From Candidatus Aminicenantota bacterium (GTDB lineage Bacteria; Acidobacteriota; Aminicenantia; Aminicenantales; Saccharicenantaceae), in contig JAGNLW010000001.1 in NCBI GenBank assembly GCA_017999365.1, forward strand, positions 194,239 through 258,238: a stretch of DNA of 64,000 nucleotides, read 5' to 3'. The notes under the pieces are model-generated. The model did not search any database and had not been told where the DNA came from. It worked only from the letters and a program-made list of their open reading frames with translations. Shown here piece by piece: positions 17,566 through 25,054 of this stretch (position 1 is the stretch's first letter; each line of letters opens with the position of its first letter). A program made the translations under genes and the position numbers.

Positions 17566-17585
17566 GGGGGCTCCTCCGGAGGGGG

Positions 17586-19052
17586 TCAGGCCTGCGGGCC
17601 GTCGGGCCCGCGGCGCAGCTTGCTCTTGCGGATGCCGTAGGTGAAGTAGATGACCAATCCCAGGGCCATCCAGGCGATCAGGCGCATCCAGGTGTCCCGA
17701 GGCAGGTTGGTCATGAGATAGACGCAAGACAGGATACCCAGGACGGGGACGACGGGGACGAACGGGGTCCGGAAAGGCCGGGGGATGTCGGGCCGGGTGT
17801 AGCGCAGGACGAGCACGCCGCCGCAGACGATGGCGAAGGCGAAGAGCGTGCCGATCGAGACCAGCTCGCCGACGATGCCCATCGGCAGGAGCGACGCGGC
17901 CACGCCGACGACGAGGCCGGTGGCGATGGTCGTGACGTGGGGGGTGCCGTGCTTGGGGTGGACCTTGGCCGCGGCCGGCGGCAGCAGGCCGTCCTTGGCC
18001 ATGGCGAAGAAGATGCGCGGCTGGCCGATGAGCTGGACCATCATGACGGACATCAAGCCGACGATGGCCGCGATCTTGACCAACGGCGAGAGCCAGAACA
18101 GCCGCATGGAGTCGATGGCCACGGCCACCGGGGCCGGGACGTTGAGCTCGGTGTAGGGTACGACGCCGGTCAGGACGAGCGAGAAGACGATGTAGAGGAG
18201 GGTGCAGGCGAAGAGCGAGCCCAGGATGCCGAGGGGCATGTCCCGCTTGGGGTTCTTGGCCTCCTGGGCGGCCGTCGAGACGGCGTCGAAGCCGAGATAG
18301 GCGAAGAACATGATGCCGGCGCCGCGGATGACGCCGCTGACGCCGAAGAAGCCGGGCTGGCCCGTGTTGGGCGGGATGAACGGGTGCCACAGGGACGGCT
18401 TGATGAAGAAAAGGCCGGCCCCGATGAAAACGAGGATGATGCCGATCTTGAGGAAGACGATGACCGAGTTGACGGTCGCCGATTCCTTGATGCCCCGGAC
18501 GAGGACGTAGGTGATCAGGGCGATGACCAGGGCGGCCGGCAGGTTGATAAAGGCGCCCGTCCGCGACCAGGCCCCGGTCTGGGGATCGAAGGCGTAGGGG
18601 GCCTGGGCCAGGGCGGCCGGGAAATCGACGCCCAAACCCTTGAGGAAGCTGACGACGTAGCCGGACCAGCCGATGGCCACCGTGGTCGCGCCGAGCGAGT
18701 ACTCCAGGATGAGGTCCCAGCCGATGATCCAGGCGAAGATCTCGCCCAGCGTCGAGTAAGCGTAGGTGTAGGCGCTGCCGGCGATGGGGATGAGCGAGGC
18801 GAACTCGGCGTAACAGAGCCCGGCGAAGGCGCAGGTCAGGCCGGCCAGCATGAAGGACAGGGTCACGGCCGGCCCGGCGTACTGGGCCGCGGCGTGCCCG
18901 GTGATGACGAAGATGCCGGCCCCGACGATGGCCCCGACGCCGAGGAAGATGAGGTGCCAGGGGCCGAGGACGCGCTTGAGTCCCGAAGCCTCCGACGAGG
19001 CTTCGCGCGTGAGTTGTTCGAGGCTCTTGGTGGCGAACAGGGGGCTCTTCAT
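17586..19052 (-). CDS. CAT-type (YfnA-like) amino acid permease
   Basis: 488 residues, 12-13 predicted helices. N-terminal blocks [28 protein letters not shown] and [37 protein letters not shown] are classical for the cationic-amino-acid-transporter branch of APC proteins. [21 protein letters not shown] near the C-terminus is also characteristic. An extended -10 (TG-C-TATAAG, 19066-19061) lies just before the start, again leaving a very short leader. It heads the two-permease operon. Proton-coupled uptake of neutral or cationic amino acids is the likely role. Confidence 0.88.
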   Translation of the reverse strand: MKSPLFATKSLEQLTREASSEASGLKRVLGPWHLIFLGVGAIVGAGIFVITGHAAAQYAGPAVTLSFMLAGLTCAFAGLCYAEFASLIPIAGSAYTYAYSTLGEIFAWIIGWDLILEYSLGATTVAIGWSGYVVSFLKGLGVDFPAALAQAPYAFDPQTGAWSRTGAFINLPAALVIALITYVLVRGIKESATVNSVIVFLKIGIILVFIGAGLFFIKPSLWHPFIPPNTGQPGFFGVSGVIRGAGIMFFAYLGFDAVSTAAQEAKNPKRDMPLGILGSLFACTLLYIVFSLVLTGVVPYTELNVPAPVAVAIDSMRLFWLSPLVKIAAIVGLMSVMMVQLIGQPRIFFAMAKDGLLPPAAAKVHPKHGTPHVTTIATGLVVGVAASLLPMGIVGELVSIGTLFAFAIVCGGVLVLRYTRPDIPRPFRTPFVPVVPVLGILSCVYLMTNLPRDTWMRLIAWMALGLVIYFTYGIRKSKLRRGPDGPQA

Positions 19053-19070
19053 GAGCCCGACTTATAGCAC

Positions 19071-19130
19071 AAGGGACCTGGTCTTCGCAAACGCCAGATC
19101 GCCTCCGGAGCCGCGAAGACCCGGTCCCTT
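19071..19130. repeat. Dispersed inverted repeat, family B (copy 1)
   Basis: Arms AAGGGACCTGGTCTTCGC (19071-19088) and GCGAAGACCCGGTCCCTT (19113-19130) pair over 18 bases with one mismatch and a 24-base loop. It lies just past the stop of the RND pump gene and could act as its terminator. Related copies are at 32521-32580 and 59019-59093. Confidence 0.8.
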
Positions 19131-19138
19131 CCGGACCG

Positions 19139-22100
19139 TCACTTCCTTTCCCGTCTCTCCCCGAACCGGCTGTAGAGGACCGGGAGCACCAGCAGCGTCA
19201 GGAGGGTCGACGAGATGAGCCCGCCGACGACGACCACGGCCAAGGGCCGTTGGATCTCCGAGCCGGGGCCCTGGGCGAAGAGCAGCGGCGCCAGGCTGAG
19301 GACGGTGATGGTCGCCGTCATGAGGACCGGCCGCAGCCGGTTGAGGCAGCCCTCGACGATGGCCTCGCCGGCCGGCCTCCCCTCCTCACGCAGGTGGGCG
19401 ATGTAGGACAGCAGGACGATGCCGTTGAGGACGGCGATCCCGAACAGGGCGATGAAGCCGACCGAGGCCGGGACGGACAGATAGAGCCCCGAGAGCCACA
19501 GGGCGAGGACGCCGCCGATGAGGGCGAAGGGCAGGTCGAGCAGGACCAGGAGCGACAGCCGCAGGGAGCCGAAGGTCAGGTAGAGCAGGACCAGGACGAG
19601 CCCGATCGTCGCCGGCAGGATGACCGCCAGCCGGCGCATGGCCCGCTGCTGGCTCTCGAACTGCCCGCCGTAGTCGAGGAAATATCCCGGCGGCAGGGCC
19701 ACGTCGCGGGCGATGGCCCGGCGGGCCTCGGCCACGAAGCCGCCGAGGTCGCGGCCGCTGATGTTGCACTCGATCCCGATGCGGCGCTGGCCGGCCTCGC
19801 GGCTGATCTGGCTCGGCCCCTCGGCCAGGCCGATCTCGGCCATACCGGCCAGCGGCACCCGGGCCCCGCCCGGCGTCCGGACGAGGATGGCCCCGATGGA
19901 CTCGGGGGTGCTCCGCCGGGCCTCGGGGTAGCGCAGCTGGAGGTCGAAATAGCGGTCGCCCTCGTAGATCTGGGTGACCGTCCGTCCCCCGACCGCGGCC
20001 TCGACGACGTCCTGGACGTCCTCGACGGCCAGGCCGAGCCGGGCCAGGCGGGCCCGGTCGGGCCGGACCGTGATGTAGGGCTGGCCGGCCACGCTCTCGA
20101 CGGTGACGTCGGTCGCGCCCCGGACCCGCCCGAGCGCGGCGGCGATGGCCGCGGCCCGGTCCTTGAGGACGTCGAGGTCCTCGCCGAAGAGCTTGACGAT
20201 GAGCTGGGCCCTCGTCCCGGCGACGAGCTCGTCGATGCGGCAGGCGATGGGCTGGCTGAAGGAGAAGGCCATGCCCGGGAAGCCTTCGAGGGCTTCGCGC
20301 ATCTTCCCCGTCAGCTCTTCGCGCGTCCGGGCCGAGGTCCATTCGCGCCGCGGCCTGAGGACGCCGACATAGCCCGTCTTTTCGACGCCGCGGGCCTCGA
20401 GGGCGATGCCCGTCTGGCCGGTCTTACCGACGATCGTCACCAGCTCGGGGAACTCCATCAGCCTGGCCTCGACCTTGCGGCTCATCTCCATGGACTCGGC
20501 CAGCGACAGGCCGGGCAGGAACTGGATGTCCGCGTCGAGGGCGCCCTCGTCCATGACCGGCATGAACTCCGTGCCCAGGCGCGGCACGAGCAGGACCGCC
20601 CCGGCCAGCAGGACGCCCGCCGCTCCGACGACGACGGCCGAATGCCGGAGGCTCCAGCGCAGGACCGGGAGGTAGGCCCGCTTGGCCCCCTCGACGAGGG
20701 CGTTCCGGTCGTCCCGGCGGGGCCGCAGGACGACGTGGCAGAAGGCCGGGATGGCCGCCAGCGACAGCAGCAGCGAGGCGAACAGGGCGATGACGTGGGT
20801 GAAGGCCAGCGGCAGGAACATCTTGCCCTCGATCCCCTGCAGGGCGATGATGGGGATGAAGGTCAGGGCGATGATGAGCTCGCCGAAGATGGACGGCTTG
20901 CGGACCTCGAGGACCGACCGCAGGACGACCGGCAGCCGGGCCTCCCCCGCCCCCGCTTCCGTGAGGTGGCGTTGGACGTTCTCGACCTGGATGATGGTCG
21001 CGTCGATGATCATGCCGATGCTGATGGCCAGCCCGCCGAGGGACATGAGATTGGCCGACAGGCCGAAGAGGCGCATCATAACGAAGGTGAACAGCATCGA
21101 CAGGGGCAGGGCCAGCAGGACGATGAAAGCGCCCCGGAAGCTGCGCAGGAACAGGTAGAGGACGAGGACGACCAGGACCGAGCCGATGAGCAGGGCCTCG
21201 GTCACCGTGTGGACGGCCCGGTCGATGATGTCCGAGCGCTGGTAATAGGGCTCCAAGCGCAGGCCGTGGGGCAGGACGCCGGAGCCGTTGATCTCGGCCA
21301 CCCGGCCCTGGACGGCCCGGACGACGTCCCGCCCGTTGGCGCCGCGCAGCATCATGACCACGCCGCCGACGACCTCGCCCCGGCCGTCCTTGACGGCCCC
21401 GCCCTGGCGGACGGCCCGGCCGGCCCGGACCTCGGCCACGTCGCGGACGAGGACGGGCGTCCCGTCCCGGGCGTCGAGGACCACGGCCCCGATCTCGGCC
21501 ACGGACTGCAACAGGCCGACGCCGCGGACGAGGTATTGCCGGTCGCCGTGCTCGAGAACGTTGCCGCCGGCGCTGAGGTTGTTGCGGCGCAGGGCCTGGC
21601 CGACGTCGGCCAGGGTCAGGTCGTAGGCCTGGAGCTTGTCCGGGTCGACGACGACCTGGTACTGCTTGATGGCCCCGCCGAAGGAGTTGATCTCGCTGAC
21701 GCCGGGGACGGCCTTGAGCAGGGGCGCCAGGACCCAATCCTGGACGGTCCGGACCTCGGTCAGCCAATCCGTCTCGTCCAGGCCGGCCGGCCGCTCGCCG
21801 GCCAGGGTGTACTGGTAGATCTCGCCCATGGCCGTCGAGACCGGGCCCATGGCGATCTCGGTCCCCTCGGGGACGCGTTCGCGGGCCTCGATGAGGCGTT
21901 CGAGGACGACCTGGCGGGCGAAGTAGACGTCGACGCCGTCCTCGAAGACGACGGTGACGACCGACAGCCCGGCCTTGGAGACGGAGCGGATCTGGTCGAG
22001 GCGCGGCAGGCCGCGCATGGCCGTCTCGACCGGGTAGGTGACGAAGCGCTCGACCTCGGGGGGCGACAGCCCCGGCGTCGTTGACAGGACCTCGACCTGG

Positions 22101-22240
22101 ATGTTGGTGACGTCGGGAAAGGCGTCGATGGGAATGCGCAGGACCGACCAGACGCCGAGGGCGATGAGGAGGAGGACGCCGGCCAGGACCAGGCCCCGGC
22201 GGCGCAGGGCGGCGGCGATGACGCGGTCAATCGTGCCCAT
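19139..22240 (-). CDS. Heavy-metal RND efflux pump, inner-membrane subunit (CusA/CzcA family)
   Basis: 1033 residues, the normal length for the heavy-metal-efflux RND branch. The N-terminal helix is followed by PIDAFPDVTNIQVEVLSTTPGLSPPEVERFVTYPVE, the hallmark start. Helix 4 has GGLAISIGMIIDATIIQVENVQRHL with the proton-relay Asp. It has two periplasmic loops and 12 helices. GTEFMPVMDEGALDADIQFLPGLS is the family block after helix 7. The pump would export a divalent or monovalent metal (Co/Zn/Cd or Cu/Ag) by proton antiport. It overlaps the adaptor gene by 14 bases. Metal choice is not settled by sequence; the canonical CusA methionine ladder is not evident. Confidence 0.92.
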   Translation of the reverse strand: MGTIDRVIAAALRRRGLVLAGVLLLIALGVWSVLRIPIDAFPDVTNIQVEVLSTTPGLSPPEVERFVTYPVETAMRGLPRLDQIRSVSKAGLSVVTVVFEDGVDVYFARQVVLERLIEARERVPEGTEIAMGPVSTAMGEIYQYTLAGERPAGLDETDWLTEVRTVQDWVLAPLLKAVPGVSEINSFGGAIKQYQVVVDPDKLQAYDLTLADVGQALRRNNLSAGGNVLEHGDRQYLVRGVGLLQSVAEIGAVVLDARDGTPVLVRDVAEVRAGRAVRQGGAVKDGRGEVVGGVVMMLRGANGRDVVRAVQGRVAEINGSGVLPHGLRLEPYYQRSDIIDRAVHTVTEALLIGSVLVVLVLYLFLRSFRGAFIVLLALPLSMLFTFVMMRLFGLSANLMSLGGLAISIGMIIDATIIQVENVQRHLTEAGAGEARLPVVLRSVLEVRKPSIFGELIIALTFIPIIALQGIEGKMFLPLAFTHVIALFASLLLSLAAIPAFCHVVLRPRRDDRNALVEGAKRAYLPVLRWSLRHSAVVVGAAGVLLAGAVLLVPRLGTEFMPVMDEGALDADIQFLPGLSLAESMEMSRKVEARLMEFPELVTIVGKTGQTGIALEARGVEKTGYVGVLRPRREWTSARTREELTGKMREALEGFPGMAFSFSQPIACRIDELVAGTRAQLIVKLFGEDLDVLKDRAAAIAAALGRVRGATDVTVESVAGQPYITVRPDRARLARLGLAVEDVQDVVEAAVGGRTVTQIYEGDRYFDLQLRYPEARRSTPESIGAILVRTPGGARVPLAGMAEIGLAEGPSQISREAGQRRIGIECNISGRDLGGFVAEARRAIARDVALPPGYFLDYGGQFESQQRAMRRLAVILPATIGLVLVLLYLTFGSLRLSLLVLLDLPFALIGGVLALWLSGLYLSVPASVGFIALFGIAVLNGIVLLSYIAHLREEGRPAGEAIVEGCLNRLRPVLMTATITVLSLAPLLFAQGPGSEIQRPLAVVVVGGLISSTLLTLLVLPVLYSRFGERRERK

Positions 22241-23363
22241 GGTCGTCCCTCATGCTCTCTTTGTGGAACTCGGACTTGAGGAGGAAGCCGCCGGAGACGG
22301 CCACGGCCTCGCCCTCGGCCAGGCCTTCGAGGACTTCGACGAAACCGCCGGCCCGCTCGCCGGTCCGGACGGCCCGGCGGACGAAGGTCGCCTCGCCCGT
22401 GCGGACGAAGACGATCGCGCGGCCGGCGTCGTCCTGGACAGCCGATTCCGGGACGGCCAGGGCCCGGCGGTCGCCGGCCGTCGCGATGGTCGCTTCGACG
22501 AACATGCCCGGCTTGAGACGGCCGGCGGGATTGGCGAGCTCGATCCGCCCCTCGACGGTGCGGGTGGCGGCGTCGACGGCGTCGCCGACGAAGGCGAGAC
22601 GGCCGCGGAACTCCTCGCCGGGATAGGCCTGGACGCGCAGGACGGCCTCGGCCCCGGGCCGGACGTCGGCCAGGTCACGCTCCTGGATGTGCAGGCAGGC
22701 CCAGACGGTCGACGGATCGGCCAGCCGGAACAGACTCGTGCCGAGCTCGGCGGCGTCGCCCGTGACGATCCCGCTCTCGAGGACGGTCCCCGAAAGAGGC
22801 GCCCGGACGGCGAGCAGCGGCCGCGGCGCGCCGGCGGCGGCCAGGGCGTCGATCTCGGTCTCGGGGAGGCCCAGGACGCGGAGGCGGTCGCGGGCCCCGG
22901 CGAGCAGGGCCCGGGCCGGGCCTTCCTCGGCCGGGTCGCCGGCCCGCCGCGCCAGGCGGGCGGCGGCCTGCAGGAACTCGGCCTGCCGGGCCAGGAAGTC
23001 GGGGCTGTAGAGCTCGGCCAGGAGCTGGCCTTCGCGGACGCGGTCGCCGCGGACGGCCAGCACGCGCTCGAGGCGTCCCGCGGCCCGGGCGGTGAGATGG
23101 ACGACGCGGCGGGCGTTCCACTCGAGCTCGCCCGCGGCGACGACCGTCCGGGCCAGCGGCCGCGCCGCGGCCGGTTCGGTCCGGATGCCGGCGGCGGCGA
23201 CGGCCTGGGGCGTGAGCGTCATCTTCGCGGCGGCTTCGGCGCCGTGGTCGTGGTCGTCATCGGCCTCGGCGGTCACGGCGGCCTTGTCGCCGCCGCAGCC
23301 GCAGGCCAGAACGAGGTACGCCGCCAGGGCGGCGACGGGAATGGCGAACGGGGTCTTTCTCAT
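22227..23363 (-). CDS. RND efflux periplasmic adaptor lipoprotein (CusB/CzcB family)
   Basis: About 378 residues. The signal peptide ends in a Cys-rich lipobox region (LVLACGCGG), so it is probably lipid-anchored. A His/Asp cluster (DDDHDHGAE) follows the signal and another (DDHGHD) closes the C-terminus; both could bind metal. The barrel-sandwich and beta-barrel parts contain ARAAGRLERVLAVRGDRVREGQLLAELYSPDF and PLSGTVLESGIVTGDAAELGTSLFRLADPSTVWACLHI. ATG at 23363 has GGAG upstream; a GTG at 23378 overlapping the previous stop is an equally possible start. It joins the pump to the outer-membrane channel. Confidence 0.88.
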   Translation of the reverse strand: MRKTPFAIPVAALAAYLVLACGCGGDKAAVTAEADDDHDHGAEAAAKMTLTPQAVAAAGIRTEPAAARPLARTVVAAGELEWNARRVVHLTARAAGRLERVLAVRGDRVREGQLLAELYSPDFLARQAEFLQAAARLARRAGDPAEEGPARALLAGARDRLRVLGLPETEIDALAAAGAPRPLLAVRAPLSGTVLESGIVTGDAAELGTSLFRLADPSTVWACLHIQERDLADVRPGAEAVLRVQAYPGEEFRGRLAFVGDAVDAATRTVEGRIELANPAGRLKPGMFVEATIATAGDRRALAVPESAVQDDAGRAIVFVRTGEATFVRRAVRTGERAGGFVEVLEGLAEGEAVAVSGGFLLKSEFHKESMRDDHGHD

Positions 23364-23374
23364 GGTCGGCTCCG

Positions 23375-24637
23375 TCACAGGGTCTCTTCGCCGGCGGCCT
23401 CGAGGTCGGCCAAGGCGAGATTATAAAGGTAGAGGGCGCGCAGGTGCTCGACCTGGGCCAGGACGAAGGTCCGGTGGAGGTCGAGCAGGGCGAAGGCCGT
23501 CGTCTTGCCGTAGCGGAAGTATTCGAGCTCGATGCCCAGTTCTTCCTCGAGCTCGCGCAGCAGGCTCTTCTCGTAGGTCAGGGCCTGGGCCTCGGCCGAC
23601 TTGGCCGCGGCGTAGGCGCCGGCCACCGCCGTCCGGATCCGCCGGTCCAGGGCTTCCGCCTCGCGCCGGCCGGCTTCGGCTTCCGAGGCCGCCTCCAGGG
23701 CCAGGCCCTTGGCCCGGCCCGGGCTGAGGAAGGGCAGGGTCAAGCCGAAAGCCACGCCCCAGGCGTTGGGCCGCACGCTCGGCAGCAGGAAGCCGGCCAG
23801 GAAGTCGGGCCGTCGGGCCAGACCGGCCAGCTTGACGGCCGCGTCCGCCTGGGCCACCCGGAGGGCCGCGATCCGGAACGACGGCCGGGCGTCCCGGGCC
23901 CTCTCGACGAGCGCGTCGAGGCCGGTCTCGAGCGGCACGAAAGGCAGGGGCGTCGTCAGTGACACGGGCCCTCCGGCATCCCGGCCCAGGAGTTCTTCCA
24001 GGGCCAGACCGGCGGCCCGTTCCTCCCGCGCCTGCTCGAGGATCTGGTTCCTCAGACGGGCCTTCTCGGCCCGGACCCTCAGCACGTCGGCATAGGCGGC
24101 CGCCCCGCTCCGGTATTGGGCCTCGAGGTCCTCGGCCAGGGCGTCGAGACGGGCCGAGGACCGCTCGAGCGCCGCGGCGGCCCCGCGGGCGAAGACCGCG
24201 GTCCAATAGGCCCGCTTGACGCGGACGGCCAGTCCGAGCCGCAGCCGGTCGAGTTCGGCTTCGGCCAACTCCTCGCCCCGGCGGCCGATGTCCGTCCGCA
24301 GGGTCCGCTTGCCGGGATACTCGAAGGTCCCCTCGATGCCGAGGCTGACCTCGATCTCGTCACCCTCGTTCCTGAGGCCGGGCAGGGGCAGGCCTTCGAG
24401 CCCGGCGGCGAGCTGAGGCTCGGGCCGGGCCCGCAGTTGGAGGGTCCGGCCGCGGGCGGCCTCGACCCGGGCCTTGGCGGCCAGGATGTCGGGATGTCGG
24501 GCGAGGGCGGTCTCCACGGCCTGTTCGAGGGACAGGCCGCCCTCCTGGGCGGACAGGCGCGGCGCGAAGGCCAGGGCCGCGAGGGCGGCCGCGGCGACGG
24601 CGGCCGCGAGCGGGACGAACGGTCTTCTGACCGGCAT
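23375..24637 (-). CDS. TolC-family outer-membrane channel (CusC/CzcC-like)
   Basis: 420 residues with a signal peptide cut near LSAQ. Two duplicated helical-hairpin regions typical of outer-membrane efflux proteins are visible: LEQAVETALARHPDILAAKARVEAARG at the N-terminus, and long Ala/Glu/Arg-rich helices (125-200 and 320-400). The fold forms a trimeric barrel and tunnel docking to the adaptor. AAGGAGG precedes the ATG. It is the first large gene of the CBA operon; gene order channel-adaptor-pump, with overlaps or very short gaps, implies one transcript. Confidence 0.88.
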   Translation of the reverse strand: MPVRRPFVPLAAAVAAAALAALAFAPRLSAQEGGLSLEQAVETALARHPDILAAKARVEAARGRTLQLRARPEPQLAAGLEGLPLPGLRNEGDEIEVSLGIEGTFEYPGKRTLRTDIGRRGEELAEAELDRLRLGLAVRVKRAYWTAVFARGAAAALERSSARLDALAEDLEAQYRSGAAAYADVLRVRAEKARLRNQILEQAREERAAGLALEELLGRDAGGPVSLTTPLPFVPLETGLDALVERARDARPSFRIAALRVAQADAAVKLAGLARRPDFLAGFLLPSVRPNAWGVAFGLTLPFLSPGRAKGLALEAASEAEAGRREAEALDRRIRTAVAGAYAAAKSAEAQALTYEKSLLRELEEELGIELEYFRYGKTTAFALLDLHRTFVLAQVEHLRALYLYNLALADLEAAGEETL

Positions 24638-24683
24638 GGCGAACCTCCTTGTCTGGGTCGTCGGGGCGGGACCGGGACGGACG

Positions 24684-24992
24684 TCAGACGCAGAGGGGCT
24701 TGGGAGGGTGGGCGATGTCGGCGGCCGGGCTGACGAGCGGACGTCCCTCCGCCGGCGCGGCCATGACGGAGACGAGGCCCGAGGCCCCGCCGATGTCGAC
24801 CGGTTCGGGCGGCGCGGCCATCGAGGCCCAGAAACAGAGACAGGTCTCGCCCGAGGGATGATGGGAGTGGACGTGGCCGACGCGGCCGGCCTGCGAAGGG
24901 CAGTGGATGGGGCAGTGGTCCTCGGCGAAGTAGAAATGGAACAGGCAGAGGGCGAATACGACGGTGAACGCCAGGACCAAAACCCTTCTCAT
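24684..24992 (-). CDS. Small His/Cys-rich membrane or exported protein upstream of metal pump
   Basis: 102 residues. It starts MRRVLVLAFTVVFALCLFHFYFAEDHCPIHCPSQ: one hydrophobic segment followed by HCPIHC, then HVHSHH and CLC, and a C-terminal ...PKPLCV. The His and Cys clusters suggest metal binding, and its position just ahead of the CBA efflux genes supports a chaperone, sensor or resistance accessory role. It resembles the small DUF2946-like proteins seen beside metal pumps, but I cannot confirm family membership. ATG at 24992 is the first codon that gives a signal segment; the longer upstream frame overlaps the terminator and the TonB gene and is unlikely. Confidence 0.6.
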   Translation of the reverse strand: MRRVLVLAFTVVFALCLFHFYFAEDHCPIHCPSQAGRVGHVHSHHPSGETCLCFWASMAAPPEPVDIGGASGLVSVMAAPAEGRPLVSPAADIAHPPKPLCV

Positions 24993-25011
24993 GACCCGAC
25001 GATTATCCCAC

Positions 25012-25046
25012 GGGACCGGCCGCCGGTCAAACCGGCGGCCGGTCCC
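25012..25046. terminator. Perfect 16-bp hairpin after the TonB receptor gene
   Basis: GGGACCGGCCGCCGGT, a CAA loop, and the exact complementary arm. There is no T-run on either side, so it may be an RNA-processing or T-less terminator. It separates the TonB receptor from the metal-efflux operon, both minus-strand. Confidence 0.6.
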
Positions 25047-25054
25047 CGCGTCGA

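Noticed and set aside
19250..22084. Plus-strand open frame of 944 codons opposite the RND pump
   Set aside because: Low-complexity D/G/Q/L protein antisense to an unmistakable pump gene.
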